Positions 25,432-35,072 of a stretch of DNA of 64,000 nucleotides are shown in pieces. Each line of letters begins with the position of its first letter. The first letter of the stretch is position 1. This stretch comes from Constrictibacter sp. MBR-5 (GTDB taxonomy: Bacteria; Pseudomonadota; Alphaproteobacteria; JAJUGE01): positions 434,001 through 498,000 of the forward strand of contig NZ_JBEPTK010000001.1 in assembly GCF_040549485.1 (NCBI RefSeq), read 5' to 3'. The position numbers and the translations under genes are program-made. The notes below the pieces were generated by a model. That model worked only from the letters and a program-made list of their open reading frames with translations, ran no database searches and had not been told where the DNA came from.

Positions 25432-27141
25432 TCAGGCGGCACGGACCTGCGACAGGAAGGTGTCGACCCCGGCCCGGAGTTCGCTCGCCGTCTTCGCGAG
25501 TTCCTGCGCGCTGGACAGGACCTGCGCCGAGGCCGAACCGCCCTCGGCCGCCGCCTGACTGACCTGGGCGATCGCACCGTTCACCTCCGCAGTGCCCTGC
25601 GCAGCCTGCTGGACGTTGCGGGCGATCTCCTGCGTGGCGGCGTTCTGCTCCTCGACGGCCGAGGCGATGCCTGCCGCCGTCTCGCGATTGTCGGCGACTA
25701 GGCGGGAGATTTCGACGATGGCCGTGGCGGTATCCGTGGTGCCGCGCTGGACCGACTGGATCTGCGACGAAATCTCCTCCGTCGCCTTCGCCGTCTGGGT
25801 GGCCAGCGCCTTCACCTCGGTCGCCACGACCGCGAAGCCCTTGCCCGCCTCGCCGGCGCGCGCCGCCTCGATCGTCGCATTGAGCGCGAGGAGATTCGTC
25901 TGGCTGGCGATCGAGTTGATCAGGCCGACGACCTCGCCGATACGCTCCACGGCGCCGCTGAGCTGCAGCACCGTATCGCTGGTCCGTCCGGCGCTGGCGA
26001 CGGCAGCGTCCGCCGACTGAGCCGACTGGGCGACCTGCTGCCCGATCTCCTGGACCGATGTCGCCAGTTCTTCGCAGGCCGTCGCCACCGTCTCGACGTT
26101 GGTCGACGCCTGGGTCGACGCCGCCGACACGTTCGCCGCCTGCGCGTTCGTCTCCTCGAGAGACGCGGTCAGCGTCTGCGCCGCCGCCTCAAGTTCGGTC
26201 GCCGCCGAGGTGATGGTCTGCACGGCGACACCGACGCCCGCCTCAAGGGTGTCCGCCATGGCGTGCAGGGCGCGGCGCTGCTCGTCCCTGGCGCGCGCCT
26301 CCTGGGCGACGACCTGCGCCTCCATCTCCTTGGTCCGCAGCATGTTCTCCTTGAAAACCTTCATCGTCTCGGCGACGTCGCCGATCTCGTCGCGGCGGCC
26401 GACGCCGAAGATGTAGACCTTGAGGTCGCCCTCGGCGAGGCTGCGCAGGCAGGCGATGGCCCGGCGGATGGGCGCGACGACGCCGTAGCGAGAAATTGCG
26501 AAGCCCACTGCGATGCCGAGCACGAGGCCGATGCCCGAGACGACCATCAGAAGCAGGCTGACCTGCTCGTAGGTCGCCGTCGCCTCCGCAGAGATTTTCG
26601 CGCCCTTGTCACCGGTAAAATTCACGTATTCGTTGACGGCATTGCGCAGCCCGGTCGCCTTTGCCTTGCTGTCCTGCACCGATGTCAGGATCGCCTTCTG
26701 GCTCTCGCCGATCTCGACGCCACCTCCCACCCGCTTCGCGACGGCAAGTGTGTCGTCGAGTTCCGCGGCATACTCGCTCCAGCGTGCCTCGACATCGACG
26801 AGAAGTTCCAGCTGGCGTGGGCCGGCGCTGGCACGCACGGCTTCGAGCCGCTTGCTGAACGCTGCGCGTTCCGCTGCGACGGCCTTCTCGGCCTCCGCCA
26901 CCACCTCGGGCGAGGGATTGGCGGCCAAGCTGAACTCCGCACGGTTCAAAGCCAGCGCGTTCACGATCAGGCCCATGCCCGATTTCATCTCGTCACCGGC
27001 CAGTTCGATCTCGTTCCCGGCGCTGTTCATCTGCCTCAGCGCATCCACGCCGACGCCGGCGACGCCCACGACGACGGCGCCGAGCAGGCCGACGATGGCG
27101 AACACCTTCGTGGAAATTCGATAGTCAGAAAGCTTCTTCAC
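25432..27141 (-). CDS. Methyl-accepting chemotaxis protein
   Basis: GTG 27141 has a strong AGGAGG upstream and starts a 569-residue receptor: TM1 at about 12-32, a periplasmic four-helix-type sensor (33-195), TM2 at about 197-217, HAMP to about 270, and a signalling domain with the standard tip [20 protein letters not shown] and [20 protein letters not shown]. The domain is Ala/Ser/Gln-rich with long coiled coils. It should dock on CheA/CheW. It points toward the DUF1264 gene and ends convergent with it. Ligand unknown. Confidence 0.92.
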   Translation of the reverse strand: MKKLSDYRISTKVFAIVGLLGAVVVGVAGVGVDALRQMNSAGNEIELAGDEMKSGMGLIVNALALNRAEFSLAANPSPEVVAEAEKAVAAERAAFSKRLEAVRASAGPRQLELLVDVEARWSEYAAELDDTLAVAKRVGGGVEIGESQKAILTSVQDSKAKATGLRNAVNEYVNFTGDKGAKISAEATATYEQVSLLLMVVSGIGLVLGIAVGFAISRYGVVAPIRRAIACLRSLAEGDLKVYIFGVGRRDEIGDVAETMKVFKENMLRTKEMEAQVVAQEARARDEQRRALHAMADTLEAGVGVAVQTITSAATELEAAAQTLTASLEETNAQAANVSAASTQASTNVETVATACEELATSVQEIGQQVAQSAQSADAAVASAGRTSDTVLQLSGAVERIGEVVGLINSIASQTNLLALNATIEAARAGEAGKGFAVVATEVKALATQTAKATEEISSQIQSVQRGTTDTATAIVEISRLVADNRETAAGIASAVEEQNAATQEIARNVQQAAQGTAEVNGAIAQVSQAAAEGGSASAQVLSSAQELAKTASELRAGVDTFLSQVRAA

Positions 27142-27407
27142 GACAGCCTCCTACGGCTCAACCTTGGATCTGCAGCGAGCACGTCTCGGCCGTGGTGCGT
27201 CGCTTTCCGGAGCAAGTCTTAGGCGGGCTTTCATAACGAGGTGTGAAAAAGAGCATGTCAGATAATCTATGATTGCGGACAATCTGTCCCTGAACCGGTC
27301 CAGATCATGAAATCCCGGCCCATGGATAGGCTGTGCGATTTAGTCGCGGGTTTGAGCCGCGTTGCGGAACCGTTCCGGCTTCGACATGGCAACAGGCGCG
27401 CGCTGTC

Positions 27408-28847
27408 CTAAGAGGTACCGAAGCCGCCCTCGGGAGCGGCGAGTGTCACGATCTGCCGCAGCCCACCTTCCGGCCGGTTCTCCAGAGCGATCTCGCCGCC
27501 GTGGGCGCGGACGATGGTCTGGGCGACGGTGAGGCCCAGGCCGGTGCCGCCGGTGGCGCGGCTCCGCGACGCTTCGAGGCGGTAGAAGGGTGCGAAGACC
27601 TTCTCGTGCTCGGCCTCCGGGATGCCGGGGCCGCGGTCGTCGATGACGACGACGAGCCGGCTTCCGCGGCGTTCTGCGCGCACGTCGGCGCTGACGCCAT
27701 AGGTTACAGCGTTGCCGATCAGGTTGGCGAAGGCGCGGCGCAGTGCCACGGCGCGGCCCTCCATCGGCAGCGGGCCGGGCACGTCGAGCGTGACCGCATG
27801 GCCGCCGTCGCGCACGTTCTCGCAGACCTGGGCGAGCAGCACGGCGAGGTCCAGGCGAGTGCGCGGCTCGTCGCCGGCCTCCTCGCGGACGAAGGCGATG
27901 GTCGACGACAGGATCGCCTCCATCTCGTCCAGGTCGCGCAGCATCTTGGTGCGCTGTTCCTCGTCGTCGACGAACTCGGCGCGCAGCTTCAGGCGCGTGA
28001 TCGGCGTGCGCAGGTCGTGCGAGGCGGCCGCCATGGCGTAGAGGCGTTCCTCGACGAAGCGGCGGATGCGCCGCTGCATGCGGTTGAAGGCCTGGGCGGC
28101 GCGGCGGATCTCCTCCGGCCCCTCCTCGGGCAGCGGCGGTGCCGCGGCGTCGCCGCCGAGCCGGTCGGCAGCCGCGGCGAAACGCGCCAGAGACGCGGTG
28201 ACCCAGCGGGCGATCAGCAGCGCCAGCAGCCCCAGGCCCAGCGTCAGCGCCGCCAGGGTCAGGCCGAGGCTGACCAGCCCGTCGTTCGGCGACCGGTCGC
28301 CCTCCAGCACGGCGAACAGGTCGATATAGCCTTCGTCGAGTTCCACCCGGACCTGCAGCCCTTCCGTCTTCGGCGGCGGGCGGCTGCGGCGCCGGTCGAG
28401 GCCTCGCTCGGGCCGCCCGTCGCCCCAGGGATCGTCGAGGCCGAGATCGGGCGGTGACGCCGAGGGTTCCGGCGGACGGTAGTAGCCGCGCGAGACGCCG
28501 ATCCGCTTCGGCACGATCGGCGCCATGACGGTGCGCAGCCGCTCCTCGATCCAGCCGTCGAGCCAGCCCGGTTCCAGGTCTGCCGGCGGCCGCCCCTCGA
28601 CCCAGCGCACGTGCAGCCAGGGACGGTCGACGGCGCGGGCGCCGCTCGCCCGCAGCTCGGGCGGCAGGCCGGCGACCAGCAGGGCGGCGTTGGCGATGCG
28701 TTGCTGCGCCTGGTAGGGGCCACGCCGGGGCGGGTCGCCGAAGGCGCCGCCCAGCGAGAGGCCGGCCGTCACCGCCAGGATCAGCACGACGCCGGCGATC
28801 AGCGTCAGGCCAATGCGCCCGGCCAGCGTCCGCGGCAGCAGGCGCAC
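27408..28847 (-). CDS. Membrane sensor histidine kinase (CpxA/EnvZ type)
   Basis: The 479-residue kinase has TM1 at about 11-33, a periplasmic region of about 155 residues with Arg/Pro-rich inserts (PPEPSASPPD and RRRSRPPPK), TM2 at about 190-214, HAMP, and HisKA with His277 (AAASHDLRTPITRLKLRAEF). The ATP lid follows: FANLIGNAVTYG, DDRGPGIPEAE and GGTGLGLTVAQTIVRAHGG. It begins three bases after the stop of the response-regulator gene, so the two form a regular pair. The divergent Spy/CpxP-like gene suggests envelope stress or metal sensing, by analogy with Cpx. Confidence 0.92.
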   Translation of the reverse strand: MRLLPRTLAGRIGLTLIAGVVLILAVTAGLSLGGAFGDPPRRGPYQAQQRIANAALLVAGLPPELRASGARAVDRPWLHVRWVEGRPPADLEPGWLDGWIEERLRTVMAPIVPKRIGVSRGYYRPPEPSASPPDLGLDDPWGDGRPERGLDRRRSRPPPKTEGLQVRVELDEGYIDLFAVLEGDRSPNDGLVSLGLTLAALTLGLGLLALLIARWVTASLARFAAAADRLGGDAAAPPLPEEGPEEIRRAAQAFNRMQRRIRRFVEERLYAMAAASHDLRTPITRLKLRAEFVDDEEQRTKMLRDLDEMEAILSSTIAFVREEAGDEPRTRLDLAVLLAQVCENVRDGGHAVTLDVPGPLPMEGRAVALRRAFANLIGNAVTYGVSADVRAERRGSRLVVVIDDRGPGIPEAEHEKVFAPFYRLEASRSRATGGTGLGLTVAQTIVRAHGGEIALENRPEGGLRQIVTLAAPEGGFGTS

Positions 28848-28850
28848 CGA

Positions 28851-29582
28851 TCAGCGCTCCACGGACGGTGTGAACATATAGCCGCCGCTGCGCACGGTCT
28901 TGATCAGTTCCGGGCGCGCCGGATCGGGCTCGATCTTACGGCGCAGGCGGCTGACCTGGACGTCGATGCTGCGGTCGAATGGCGAGGACTCGCGCCCGCG
29001 CGTCAGGTCGAGCAGCTGCTCGCGGCTGAGCACGCGCTGCGGCCGTTCGGCCAATGCCAGCAGCAGGTCGAATTCGCCGGAGGTCAGCTCCACCGGCTGG
29101 CCGTCCGGTCCCGTCAGGGTGCGGCCGCCAGTATCGAGGGACCAGCCGGCGAAGGACAGGACGGAGGCCGGCGCCTCGCCCTCCCCCGCCCGTGGCGCAG
29201 CACCCGCGCGGCGCATGACGGCGCGGATGCGCGCCAGCAGTTCGCGCGGGTTGAACGGCTTCGCCACATAATCGTCGGCGCCGACCTCCAGTCCAATGAT
29301 GCGGTCGATGTCCTCGCCCATGGCGGTCAGCATGATCACCGGCATGTCGGACTTGCCACGCAGCTCGCGGCAAAGGGTCAGGCCGTCGTCGCCCGGCATC
29401 ATCAGATCGAGCACAACCAGGTCGATGCGCCGGTCGCGCAGGACGGCCCACATCGCTTTCCCGTCGGCGGCGGTCTCCACGCGAAAGCCGTGGCGCACCA
29501 GGAAGCGCGCCAGCAGGTCGCGTATTTCGCGGTCGTCGTCGACGACGAGGATCTGCGGCTGGTTTTCCATGAGGGCGATCAT
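28851..29582 (-). CDS. OmpR/CpxR-family response regulator
   Basis: The receiver has the acidic pocket DDD near residue 15, phospho-accepting Asp59 (VVLDLMMPG) and Lys in VAKPFNPRELLARI. The C-terminal winged helix (about 135-243) shows FDLLLALAERPQRVLSREQL and the family-typical SIDVQVSRLRRKIE. I used ATG 29582 because GGGA is placed six to seven bases before it; ATG 29570 (MENQPQ) is an in-frame alternative. A reading frame extends further up but is not regulator-like. It precedes its kinase gene and faces the Spy-like gene across 233 bases. Confidence 0.92.
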   Translation of the reverse strand: MIALMENQPQILVVDDDREIRDLLARFLVRHGFRVETAADGKAMWAVLRDRRIDLVVLDLMMPGDDGLTLCRELRGKSDMPVIMLTAMGEDIDRIIGLEVGADDYVAKPFNPRELLARIRAVMRRAGAAPRAGEGEAPASVLSFAGWSLDTGGRTLTGPDGQPVELTSGEFDLLLALAERPQRVLSREQLLDLTRGRESSPFDRSIDVQVSRLRRKIEPDPARPELIKTVRSGGYMFTPSVER

Positions 29583-29815
29583 ACAGGTCCCGCACGGCGC
29601 CCGGGCGCCGCTGTGTAACGAAATGTTTCGGCGCCCTCGCCCGCAACGGCCCGTAACAAATATGGCCGTTGGCGCAATGAACCGGCACAGGCCGCACACG
29701 CCCCCGCAACGCGTGGCCCCTAATTTCTGCATCGTTGGCATCACGGGAAGGCAACCCGGCACGATGCCAGCCCAACACCGGCGCCAGACGCCGGGGATCA
29801 CGAACGGAGGACTCC

Positions 29816-30394
29816 ATGAAGCGCATTTATCAGGTCACTGCACTGGCCGGCACCATCCTGGCCGGCGCCGGCGGGCTCGCCTTCGCCGCGGCCGACCACG
29901 ACGGCATGCGCGGCGAGCGGGGCCGTCCCGGCCACCACCACATGCACAAGGGCGGCCATGGCGGCGGCCATGGCTATCACAAGGTCGGCTACCACAAGGG
30001 TGGCTTCGGCCCCGGCTTCTCGATGCGGCACATCGACGGCTCGCTCGCCTTCCTGAAGGCCGAGTTGAAGATCACCGACGCCCAGGAGCCGCAGTGGCAG
30101 AAGGTCGACGCAGCGATCCGCTCGGCGGCCGACCGCATGCAGTCCCTGCGCCCCGACCGCGGCGAGCGCGGACCCAAGGCCGAGGGTGCCGAGCGCGGCC
30201 CGCGGGCCGAGCGGCAGGAACGTCCGCAGCTGAACCCGGTCGAGCGCCTGGAGCGCATGGAGAAGATGGCGAGTGCGGCCAGCGAGAGCGCCCGCGAAGT
30301 CCGCACCGCGCTCGCACCGCTCTACGACTCCATGTCCGAGGACCAGAAGGAGACCGCCGACAAGCTGCTCCGCCGGATGCCGTTCCGCCGCTAA
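29816..30394 (+). CDS. Spy/CpxP-like periplasmic protein with His/Gly-rich region
   Basis: CGGAGG before ATG 29816 sets the start and gives 192 residues. A signal peptide (1-25, ending AFA/A) is followed by a His/Gly-rich stretch (about 35-70; HHHMHKGGHGGGHGYHKVGY) fit for binding metal ions, and a helical domain with degenerate LTxxQ-type repeats (ITDAQEPQW, MSEDQKETADKLL). Proteins of this class are periplasmic chaperones or feedback inhibitors of Cpx-type kinases. The gene is divergent from the two-component pair at 27408-29582, the usual place for a target or modulator. Metal binding is inferred from composition. Confidence 0.75.
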   Translation: MKRIYQVTALAGTILAGAGGLAFAAADHDGMRGERGRPGHHHMHKGGHGGGHGYHKVGYHKGGFGPGFSMRHIDGSLAFLKAELKITDAQEPQWQKVDAAIRSAADRMQSLRPDRGERGPKAEGAERGPRAERQERPQLNPVERLERMEKMASAASESAREVRTALAPLYDSMSEDQKETADKLLRRMPFRR

Positions 30395-30416
30395 CGCGAC
30401 GGTTCCGGCCGGGCTG

Positions 30417-30461
30417 CCCGCCCCGGCGCGTTGACTCCCCCGCAAGCTGCGCCGGGGCGGG
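30417..30461. terminator. Long GC hairpin after the Spy-like gene
   Basis: CCCGCCCCGGCGC (30417-30429) and GCGCCGGGGCGGG (30449-30461) form a perfect 13-bp stem with a 19-base loop, 23 bases past the stop. There is no T-run after it, so it may be a Rho-aided terminator or an mRNA-stabilising hairpin. Confidence 0.45.
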
Positions 30462-30519
30462 ACACCATCCTTCCATGCTACGCTCCCCGCTCCGGCACCA
30501 CCGGGACGGGGAGCGACGC

Positions 30520-30966
30520 ATGTTCGGCTTCGACACGCCGCGCGAGGACCACGAGACCATCCGGCGCTGGTTCGCCGACTGGGGTGCGTGCGTCGCGTCG
30601 AAAGATTTCGATGGCGCCCGCGCCTATTTCGACGAAGCGGCCCTGGGCTTCGGCACCTGGATGGATATGGTCGAAGGGCTGGACCGGCTCGAGGCCGAGC
30701 AGTGGCGCAGCATCTGGCCGAACATCGCCGACTTCCACCACGACACCGACACGCTGCGCAGTGCCGTCTCGCCGGACCGGCTGATGGCGACCGGCATGCT
30801 GATCTGGACGTCGACCGGCTTCGAGCAGAACGGCACCCCCTACGCGCGGCCCGGCCGGACGACGGCTGTCCTGGTGCGCGATGCGGTCGACGCACCCTGG
30901 CGCGCGATCCACACGCACGTGTCGCTGTTCCGCGGCGTGCCGCAGCGGTCGTACGGACCGCTGTGA
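30520..30966 (+). CDS. NTF2-like/SnoaL-type protein
   Basis: ATG 30520, six bases after GGGGAG, gives 148 residues. The N-terminal helix pair (ETIRRWFADWGACVASKDFD, GARAYFDEAALGFGTW) and the following strands (RLMATGMLIWTSTGF, RPGRTTAVLV, WRAIHTHVSLFRG) fit an NTF2-like cone of the DUF4440/SnoaL kind. No catalytic assignment is possible. It ends seven bases before the convergent carboxypeptidase gene. Confidence 0.72.
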   Translation: MFGFDTPREDHETIRRWFADWGACVASKDFDGARAYFDEAALGFGTWMDMVEGLDRLEAEQWRSIWPNIADFHHDTDTLRSAVSPDRLMATGMLIWTSTGFEQNGTPYARPGRTTAVLVRDAVDAPWRAIHTHVSLFRGVPQRSYGPL

Positions 30967-30973
30967 GGGCCCG

Positions 30974-32464
30974 TCAGCCGAGGTAGCGCCGCTCCAGGTG
31001 GCGGCGGAACGAGGCCGGGTCGAGCGGCCGGCCGGTGGCGTGCTCGAGCAGGGCGTCGGCCGATCCGTCGAACGACGCGCGGGCATGGACGTGCTCGCGC
31101 AGCCAGCCGACCAGCGGGGCGAAGTCGCCGCGGCCGATCGCCTCGCGCAGGCCGGGATGCGCCGCCTGCGCCGCCTCGAACAGCTGCGCCGCTCCCATCG
31201 CGCCCAGCGTATAGCTGGGGAAATAGCCCCAGGCGCCGTCGGGCCAGTGGATGTCCTGGAGGCAGCCGCGACGGTCGTCGGGCGGGCGGATGCCGAGGAG
31301 CTTCTCCATGCCCTCGCCCCATGCCTCGGGCAGGTCGGCGAGGTCGAGGCTGCCGCCGATCAGCGCCTGCTCGAGCCGGTAGCGCAGGATGATGTGCGCC
31401 GGATAGGTCACCTCGTCGGCGTCGACGCGGATGAAGCCGGGCGCCACGCGGATGTTGGCGCGGTAGAGATTGTCGGGCGTCCAGGCCTCGCCGTCGACGC
31501 CGAAGGCCTCGCGCAGGAGCGGCGCCACGAAGCCGGCAAATTCCCGGCTGCGGCAGGCCTGCATCTCGATGATCAGCGACTGGCTCTCGTGCACCGCCAT
31601 GCCGCCATCCTGGCCGACGGGCTGATAGCGCCATTCCTTGGGGAGGCCCTGTTCGTAGAGCGCGTGTCCGGTCTCGTGCAGCACCCCCATCAGCGCCGAG
31701 GCGTAGTCGTCCTCATCGTAGCGCGTGGTGATGCGCGAATCGTCGGGCACGCCGCCCGAGAAGGGGTGGAGGCTGACGTCCAGGCGACCACGGTCGAAGT
31801 CGAATCCCAGGGTGCGCATCATGCGCTCCCCCAGGGCGCGCTGCGCCGCAACGGGGAAACGCCCCTCGGTCGGCAGCGGCGGCGGCCCCTGGCGGTCGAG
31901 GATGCGCGACAGCAGGTCGGGCAGCCAACTCTCCAGGTCGGCGAAGACCGCATCGATCCGCGCCGCCGGGCGGCCGGGGTCGAACTCGTCGAGCAGCGCG
32001 TCGTAGGGCGCCAGGCCCAGCCGCTCGCCCTTGGCGACCGCCGCCTCGCGGGTCAGGTCGAGCACCTCGCGCAGATGCGGCAGCAGCGTCGGGAAGTCCG
32101 AGTCGGCACGCGCCGTGCGCCAGACCGTCTCGCAGCGCGTGACGGCCCGCGACAGCGCCTCGACGAGCCGGCCGGGAACGGCCGTCGCATGGTCGTAGCG
32201 GCGCCGCATCAGGCGCAGGTTCGCCGCCTGCCACGGATCCAGCCGGTCGGCGGCTTCCGCCGCGGCGAGCAGATCGCCGACGGCAGGGTCGGTCTGCATT
32301 TCGTGGGCAATCAGGCGCAGCGTGGCGAGCTGTTCGCCGCGGGCCTCCGCACCGCCGGCCGGCATGATCACCGACTGGTCCCAATGCAGCATCCCGAGCG
32401 CGCCGCCCACCTTCGACATGCGGGCGAAGCGGCGTTCCAGTTCGGCGTAGCTCTCGGCGCTCAT
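30974..32464 (-). CDS. Carboxypeptidase Taq (M32 family metallopeptidase)
   Basis: Starting at ATG 32464 (overlapping the SURF1 stop by four bases), the 496-residue enzyme has the M32 zinc motif in LHETGHALYEQG (HETGH), the upstream IMPAGGAEARGEQLATL, the DPRITTRY-type substrate loop (DDSRITTRYDEDDY), and HESQS plus TYPAHIILRYRLEQAL. M32 enzymes remove C-terminal residues from peptides in the cytoplasm using Zn or Co. Length is normal. Its coupling to the oxidase-assembly operon is an arrangement with no evident functional reason. Confidence 0.93.
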   Translation of the reverse strand: MSAESYAELERRFARMSKVGGALGMLHWDQSVIMPAGGAEARGEQLATLRLIAHEMQTDPAVGDLLAAAEAADRLDPWQAANLRLMRRRYDHATAVPGRLVEALSRAVTRCETVWRTARADSDFPTLLPHLREVLDLTREAAVAKGERLGLAPYDALLDEFDPGRPAARIDAVFADLESWLPDLLSRILDRQGPPPLPTEGRFPVAAQRALGERMMRTLGFDFDRGRLDVSLHPFSGGVPDDSRITTRYDEDDYASALMGVLHETGHALYEQGLPKEWRYQPVGQDGGMAVHESQSLIIEMQACRSREFAGFVAPLLREAFGVDGEAWTPDNLYRANIRVAPGFIRVDADEVTYPAHIILRYRLEQALIGGSLDLADLPEAWGEGMEKLLGIRPPDDRRGCLQDIHWPDGAWGYFPSYTLGAMGAAQLFEAAQAAHPGLREAIGRGDFAPLVGWLREHVHARASFDGSADALLEHATGRPLDPASFRRHLERRYLG

Positions 32465-33216
32465 GGCTGCTCCCGTTCGTCGTGCGGCACGGGGTCGGGG
32501 TCGCGCCGCAGACCATAGGCCAGATAGACCCCGAGCAGCGTCACGGCCAGTCCGAACCAAGTCATCGCATACTGGAAGTGGTTGCGCGGCAGGTCGAAGC
32601 GGTCGCCTGAGGCGATCGGCGAACCTGCCGGCGGCGGTGCCGCCCCGGCAATGGGCGCCGCCGCGACATAGACGTCGGCCACCCCCTGCCCCGGCGGCAG
32701 GCCGGCGGCGGCGGCCATCGCGGTCGGGTCGATTCGATACCAGGCGTTACCGGCGGGATCGTTGTCCGGCGTGAAGAAGTTGCCCTCGGGCGGCAGGCGG
32801 ACGACGCCCTCGATCGCCCCTTCGGTCGGGCCCGCGACGGCCGGCGGCATGTTGCCTCTCCGGTCGCGCGCCGCCATGGGCACCCAGCCGCGGTCGACGA
32901 TCACCCAACCGCCGTCGGACAGCAGGAACGGCGCCACCACGTGCCAGCCGGCGCGGCCGGCATCGGTACGGCCGCCGAGCCAGAGCAGGGTATCGGGCTG
33001 GAAGCGGCCTTCGAGGCGGACGCGGACGAACTCGTCGCGCGGCAGGGCGGCGGCGGATGCCACAGTGACCGGCGGCGCCGACAGCTGCGCCTCGATCCGT
33101 GCGATCAGGTCGTCCTTCCACTGGGTGCGCTGCAGCTGCCAGAAGCCGAGCGCCAGGAGGATCGGGACGGAGACCAGGACGAAGAGCGTGGGGAACAGCC
33201 CCGGGCGAAACCGCAT
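32461..33216 (-). CDS. SURF1 family cytochrome oxidase assembly protein
   Basis: The 251-residue inner-membrane protein has the two terminal helices of SURF1 (about 8-24 and 218-238) enclosing a periplasmic domain. Family marks are LGFWQLQRTQWKDDLI at the N-terminus, VIVDRGWVP in the middle and YAMTWFGLAVTLLGVYLAY at the end. SURF1 supplies heme a to subunit I of aa3 oxidases. It lies at the end of the ctaCDB-coxF-ctaGE operon, four bases behind DUF983. Confidence 0.92.
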   Translation of the reverse strand: MRFRPGLFPTLFVLVSVPILLALGFWQLQRTQWKDDLIARIEAQLSAPPVTVASAAALPRDEFVRVRLEGRFQPDTLLWLGGRTDAGRAGWHVVAPFLLSDGGWVIVDRGWVPMAARDRRGNMPPAVAGPTEGAIEGVVRLPPEGNFFTPDNDPAGNAWYRIDPTAMAAAAGLPPGQGVADVYVAAAPIAGAAPPPAGSPIASGDRFDLPRNHFQYAMTWFGLAVTLLGVYLAYGLRRDPDPVPHDEREQP

Positions 33217-33219
33217 GGT

Positions 33220-33603
33220 TCAGACCGAGTCGTCGGGGGCCGCCGTGGACCGGTGCCGGTACTGCATTGCCACGAAGAAGGCCTTGAGGGGCCGCAGCAA
33301 TCCGACGATCGCGCCGATGATGATAGGCGGCCAGAGGACGAGGTGCAGCCAGTAGGGCGGCTCGAGCTTGGCCTCTGTGATCAGCGCGGCCGGTACGATC
33401 AGCGCCCCGATCACGAAGATCAGGATGACCGCCGGCCCGTCGCCGGAATCATGGTGCCTTAGGTCGAGGCCGCAGGATTCGCAGCGCTCGCGGACGGTCA
33501 GGAAGCCGTCATAGAGACGGCCCCGGCCGCATCGCGGACACCTGCAGCGCAATGCGGCCTGGAGACTGGACGGGGCGTTTTCGATGTGCCCCGCCCCGCT
33601 CAC
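33220..33603 (-). CDS. DUF983 family zinc-ribbon membrane protein
   Basis: GTG 33603 overlaps the ctaE stop and starts a 127-residue protein. A four-cysteine zinc ribbon ([15 protein letters not shown] and [10 protein letters not shown], about 19-50) precedes two membrane helices ([17 protein letters not shown] and [18 protein letters not shown]). DUF983 sits between ctaE and SURF1 in many alphaproteobacteria and is thought to assist oxidase assembly, without direct proof. The GTG start was preferred because no ATG is available before the zinc ribbon. Confidence 0.85.
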   Translation of the reverse strand: MSGAGHIENAPSSLQAALRCRCPRCGRGRLYDGFLTVRERCESCGLDLRHHDSGDGPAVILIFVIGALIVPAALITEAKLEPPYWLHLVLWPPIIIGAIVGLLRPLKAFFVAMQYRHRSTAAPDDSV

Positions 33604-34409
33604 GCGCCGAAGTACCAGTAGACGAAGATGAAGAGGAACAGCCAGACCACGTCGACGAAGTGCCAGTACCAAGCGGCGGCCTCGAAGCCGAAATGCTGCT
33701 CGGGGGTGAAGTGGCCTTTCATCGCACGGAACAGACAGACCGCGAGGAAGATCGTGCCGACGATGACGTGGAAGCCGTGGAAGCCGGTGGCCATGTAGAA
33801 GGTCGACGAATAGATGCCGTCCTTGAAGCCGAAGGTCGCCTCGTAATACTCCAGCGCCTGAAGGCTGCTGAAGAACAGGCCGAGCGCCACGGTACAGGCC
33901 AGACCCTGGATCAGCCCCTTGCGGTTGCCCTCGAGCAGCGCGTGGTGGGCCCAGGTCACGGTGCAGCCCGACAGCAGCAGCACCAGCGTGTTCAGGAACG
34001 GCACCTCGAAGGCGTGGAAGACCTCGACGCCCTCGGGCGGCCAGACGCCGCCGGTCGCCTCGGTCGGATACAGCGCCGCGTGGAAGAAGGCCCAGAAGAA
34101 GGCGGCGAAGAACATCACCTCGGAGGCGATGAACAGCACCATGCCGTAGCGCAGGCCGATGGCGACGACGGGATTGTGGTAGCCGGCGAAGGATTCGCGC
34201 AGGACGCTGCGCCACCAGCCGAACATCGTCGTGACGATCATCAGCACGCCGAGCGCCGCCAGCAACCACGTGCCGCCATGCATGTAGATGACCATGCCGG
34301 TGGCGAAGACGCCGCCCGACAGGGCGCCCACGAACGGCCACGGGCTCGGGTCGACGAGGTGGTAGGGATGTTTGGGTTCGCTGTGCCCTGCGGCGTGGCT
34401 GTCTGCCAT
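33600..34409 (-). CDS. ctaE: Cytochrome c oxidase subunit III
   Basis: The 269-residue, seven-helix subunit III shows [20 protein letters not shown] at the start, the conserved Glu in [39 protein letters not shown], and the ending [22 protein letters not shown] chose ATG 34409 (MADSHAAG); an in-frame GTG at 34430 would add seven residues. Subunit III stabilises the aa3 core and lines a possible oxygen path. It follows ctaG on the minus strand. Confidence 0.95.
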   Translation of the reverse strand: MADSHAAGHSEPKHPYHLVDPSPWPFVGALSGGVFATGMVIYMHGGTWLLAALGVLMIVTTMFGWWRSVLRESFAGYHNPVVAIGLRYGMVLFIASEVMFFAAFFWAFFHAALYPTEATGGVWPPEGVEVFHAFEVPFLNTLVLLLSGCTVTWAHHALLEGNRKGLIQGLACTVALGLFFSSLQALEYYEATFGFKDGIYSSTFYMATGFHGFHVIVGTIFLAVCLFRAMKGHFTPEQHFGFEAAAWYWHFVDVVWLFLFIFVYWYFGA

Positions 34410-34450
34410 CTTCGGTCTGCTCCGGCTCACATGCTCGCTGATTGCTGGCC

Positions 34451-35071
34451 TCAGCCGCCGCCGTTCCCGGCCACGACACTGGCGGTCCGCGCTCCGGGCC
34501 GATCAGGCTTCGGCTGGCCGGCGTCCGGCGCGGGGTAGAAGGTATACGACAATGTTATGGTGCCGACATCATCCAGATTGCGGTCTTCGGCGATCGCCGG
34601 ATCGACGAAGAAGGTGACGGGCATGTCGATGCTCTCGCCCGGCTCCAGGCGCTGCTCGGTGAAGCAGAAGCACTGGATCTTGCTGAAATAGAGCCCGGCC
34701 TTCTGCGGCGTGACGTTGTAGACGGCCGTGCCGACGATGGGCCGGCTGCTCCGGTTCTCCGCCCGGTAGAAGGCGAGCCCCTGCTCGCCGACCTTCACGC
34801 GCACCTCGTGCTGCTCGGGCCGGAAGGCCCAGGGCAGCGCCGGGTTCACGTCGGCGTTGAAGCGGATGACCATCTCGCGGTCGAGCACCCTGCCGTCGGT
34901 CGCTTCCGCCACCTGGGTGGTGCCGCCATAGCCCGTGACCTGGCAGAAGAGCTGGTACAGCGGCACCGAGGCGTAGGCCATCATGCCCATGCCGGCGACG
35001 ATCGCGACCAGCGGCAGCGCCACGCGGGCGTTGCGGCTGTCGATCGGCCTACGGGACTCGGGCGCGCTCAT
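34451..35071 (-). CDS. ctaG: CtaG/Cox11 copper chaperone for cytochrome oxidase
   Basis: Start ATG 35071 gives 206 residues: one N-terminal membrane anchor (about 18-38, with [19 protein letters not shown]) and a periplasmic immunoglobulin-like domain. The copper-binding CFCF motif is present in [18 protein letters not shown], followed by MPVTFFVDP. Cox11 delivers copper to the CuB site of subunit I. It begins one base after the coxF-like stop. Confidence 0.94.
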   Translation of the reverse strand: MSAPESRRPIDSRNARVALPLVAIVAGMGMMAYASVPLYQLFCQVTGYGGTTQVAEATDGRVLDREMVIRFNADVNPALPWAFRPEQHEVRVKVGEQGLAFYRAENRSSRPIVGTAVYNVTPQKAGLYFSKIQCFCFTEQRLEPGESIDMPVTFFVDPAIAEDRNLDDVGTITLSYTFYPAPDAGQPKPDRPGARTASVVAGNGGG

Positions 35072-35072
35072 G

